A stretch of 64,000 bases of DNA, from contig CALJUX010000013.1 in the NCBI GenBank assembly GCA_937978655.1, forward strand, positions 1 through 64,000, in the 5' to 3' direction. The stretch is from an uncultured Chromatiaceae bacterium. GTDB lineage: Bacteria > Pseudomonadota > Gammaproteobacteria > Enterobacterales > Alteromonadaceae. The translations under genes were made by a program, and so were the position numbers. Below, piece after piece: positions 63,600 through 64,000 of this stretch (positions are counted from its first letter, which is position 1; each line of letters opens with the position of its first letter). The notes beneath the pieces were generated by a model, which saw only the letters and a program-made list of their open reading frames with translations, was not told the origin of the DNA and made no database searches.

Positions 63600-64000
63600 T
63601 CAGGCGCGACGCAGATTATCGTGCAGCAGCTGACGCAGCGCCGACGGCTGCTTGGCGCGGGTCGCAGAAGTGGCATAATAGTTTGAGGTGTCGTTTTTCA
63701 CCCGGTTTAAGATCACGCCGCCAATATTAACGCCGGACTGCGACAACAAATCCATCTTGGCAGCAAAATCCACCAGCGGTGTTTTTTTCACATCAACGAC
63801 TAATTCAAGCTTACCGACACATTTGGCCACCACCATCGCATCCGACACCGACAAAATCGGCGGGCATTCGATAATGACGCGGTCGTATTTTTTCGCCAGC
63901 ACCTTGAGCACCGCATCAAACCTTGGCATCGACAAAAACAGCAGCGGGTTCATCGGCCGGATGCCGGATGGCAGCACATCTGCGTTGAGCTCTTTGCTGT
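63600..64000 (-). CDS. Tyrosine-protein kinase, Wzc/BY-kinase type (C-terminal part)
   Basis: About 132 residues of the C-terminal kinase domain are visible; the gene continues beyond the right edge, so membrane and Walker A parts are outside. Family features are DVLPSGIRPMNPLLFL and the Walker B region DRVIIECPPILSVSDAMVVAKCVG, with LLSQSGVNIGGVILNRV later. BY-kinases regulate polysaccharide export in concert with Wza-like channels. The Walker B Asp (VLIDTPP in E. coli Wzc) is Glu here, and the C-terminal tail has only one Tyr pair instead of a Tyr cluster. It converges on the ROK gene six bases away. Confidence 0.85.
   Translation of the reverse strand, partial: SKELNADVLPSGIRPMNPLLFLSMPRFDAVLKVLAKKYDRVIIECPPILSVSDAMVVAKCVGKLELVVDVKKTPLVDFAAKMDLLSQSGVNIGGVILNRVKNDTSNYYATSATRAKQPSALRQLLHDNLRRA

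Overview
The window reads as a chromosomal segment of a free-living, probably aquatic gammaproteobacterium of the Alteromonadales/Chromatiaceae type; Rheinheimera or a close relative is my best guess. The gene order matches the conserved gammaproteobacterial backbone, a NlpI-type lipoprotein and a DUF2959 lipoprotein are present, and a TonB-dependent receptor is paired with a sugar ABC importer. No phage, insertion sequence, integron or CRISPR array was found. The genus is inferred without any database search.

Region by region. 0.2-6.2 kb (mostly minus strand): cytochrome b561, a small unknown gene, a DUF2959 lipoprotein, a Lon-like protease, a zinc-ribbon protein and a divergent serine hydrolase. 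6.3-19.7 kb (plus strand): the leuS-lptE-holA-nadD-rsfS-rlmH-mrdA-rodA-rlpA-dacA-ybeD-lipB-lipA block, which joins translation, LPS transport, replication, NAD synthesis, rod-shape cell-wall synthesis and lipoate synthesis. 19.8-22.2 kb: a PilZ protein facing an unusual lipoprotein with a metzincin-like zinc motif, which overlaps nlpI. 22.2-44.5 kb (minus strand except yhbY): pnp, rpsO, truB, rbfA, infB, nusA, rimP, tRNA-fMet, tRNA-Leu(GAG), secG, tpiA, glmM, folP, ftsH, rlmE, yhbY, an unknown gene, greA, carB, carA and dapB.

44.5-50.6 kb is an accessory block between dapB and dnaJ. It holds a sugar 1-kinase plus nucleotidyltransferase pair, a YqhD-type dehydrogenase, a NhaC-family transporter whose promoter carries a MetJ-like box, and an M48 lipoprotein protease. 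50.7-54.6 kb holds dnaJ and dnaK, with a textbook sigma-32 promoter, and divergent luxS. 54.6-63.6 kb is a carbohydrate-uptake locus: TonB-dependent receptor, GH3 NagZ-like hexosaminidase, single-domain ABC ATPase, permease, periplasmic binding protein and a divergent ROK repressor. The last 400 bases are the C-terminal part of a Wzc-type tyrosine autokinase.

The uptake locus forms a plausible path: outer-membrane import, ABC import, cytoplasmic hydrolysis by the NagZ-like enzyme, then possibly activation by the kinase/nucleotidyltransferase pair 14 kb away. The strongest regulatory observations are the MetJ-like box inside the spacer of a near-consensus promoter, tandem terminators in the rimP-nusA-infB leader, a terminator just before carA, and a shared motif in the TonB-receptor and ABC promoters. 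The strongest protein-level oddity is the NlpI-coupled putative metalloprotease lipoprotein.
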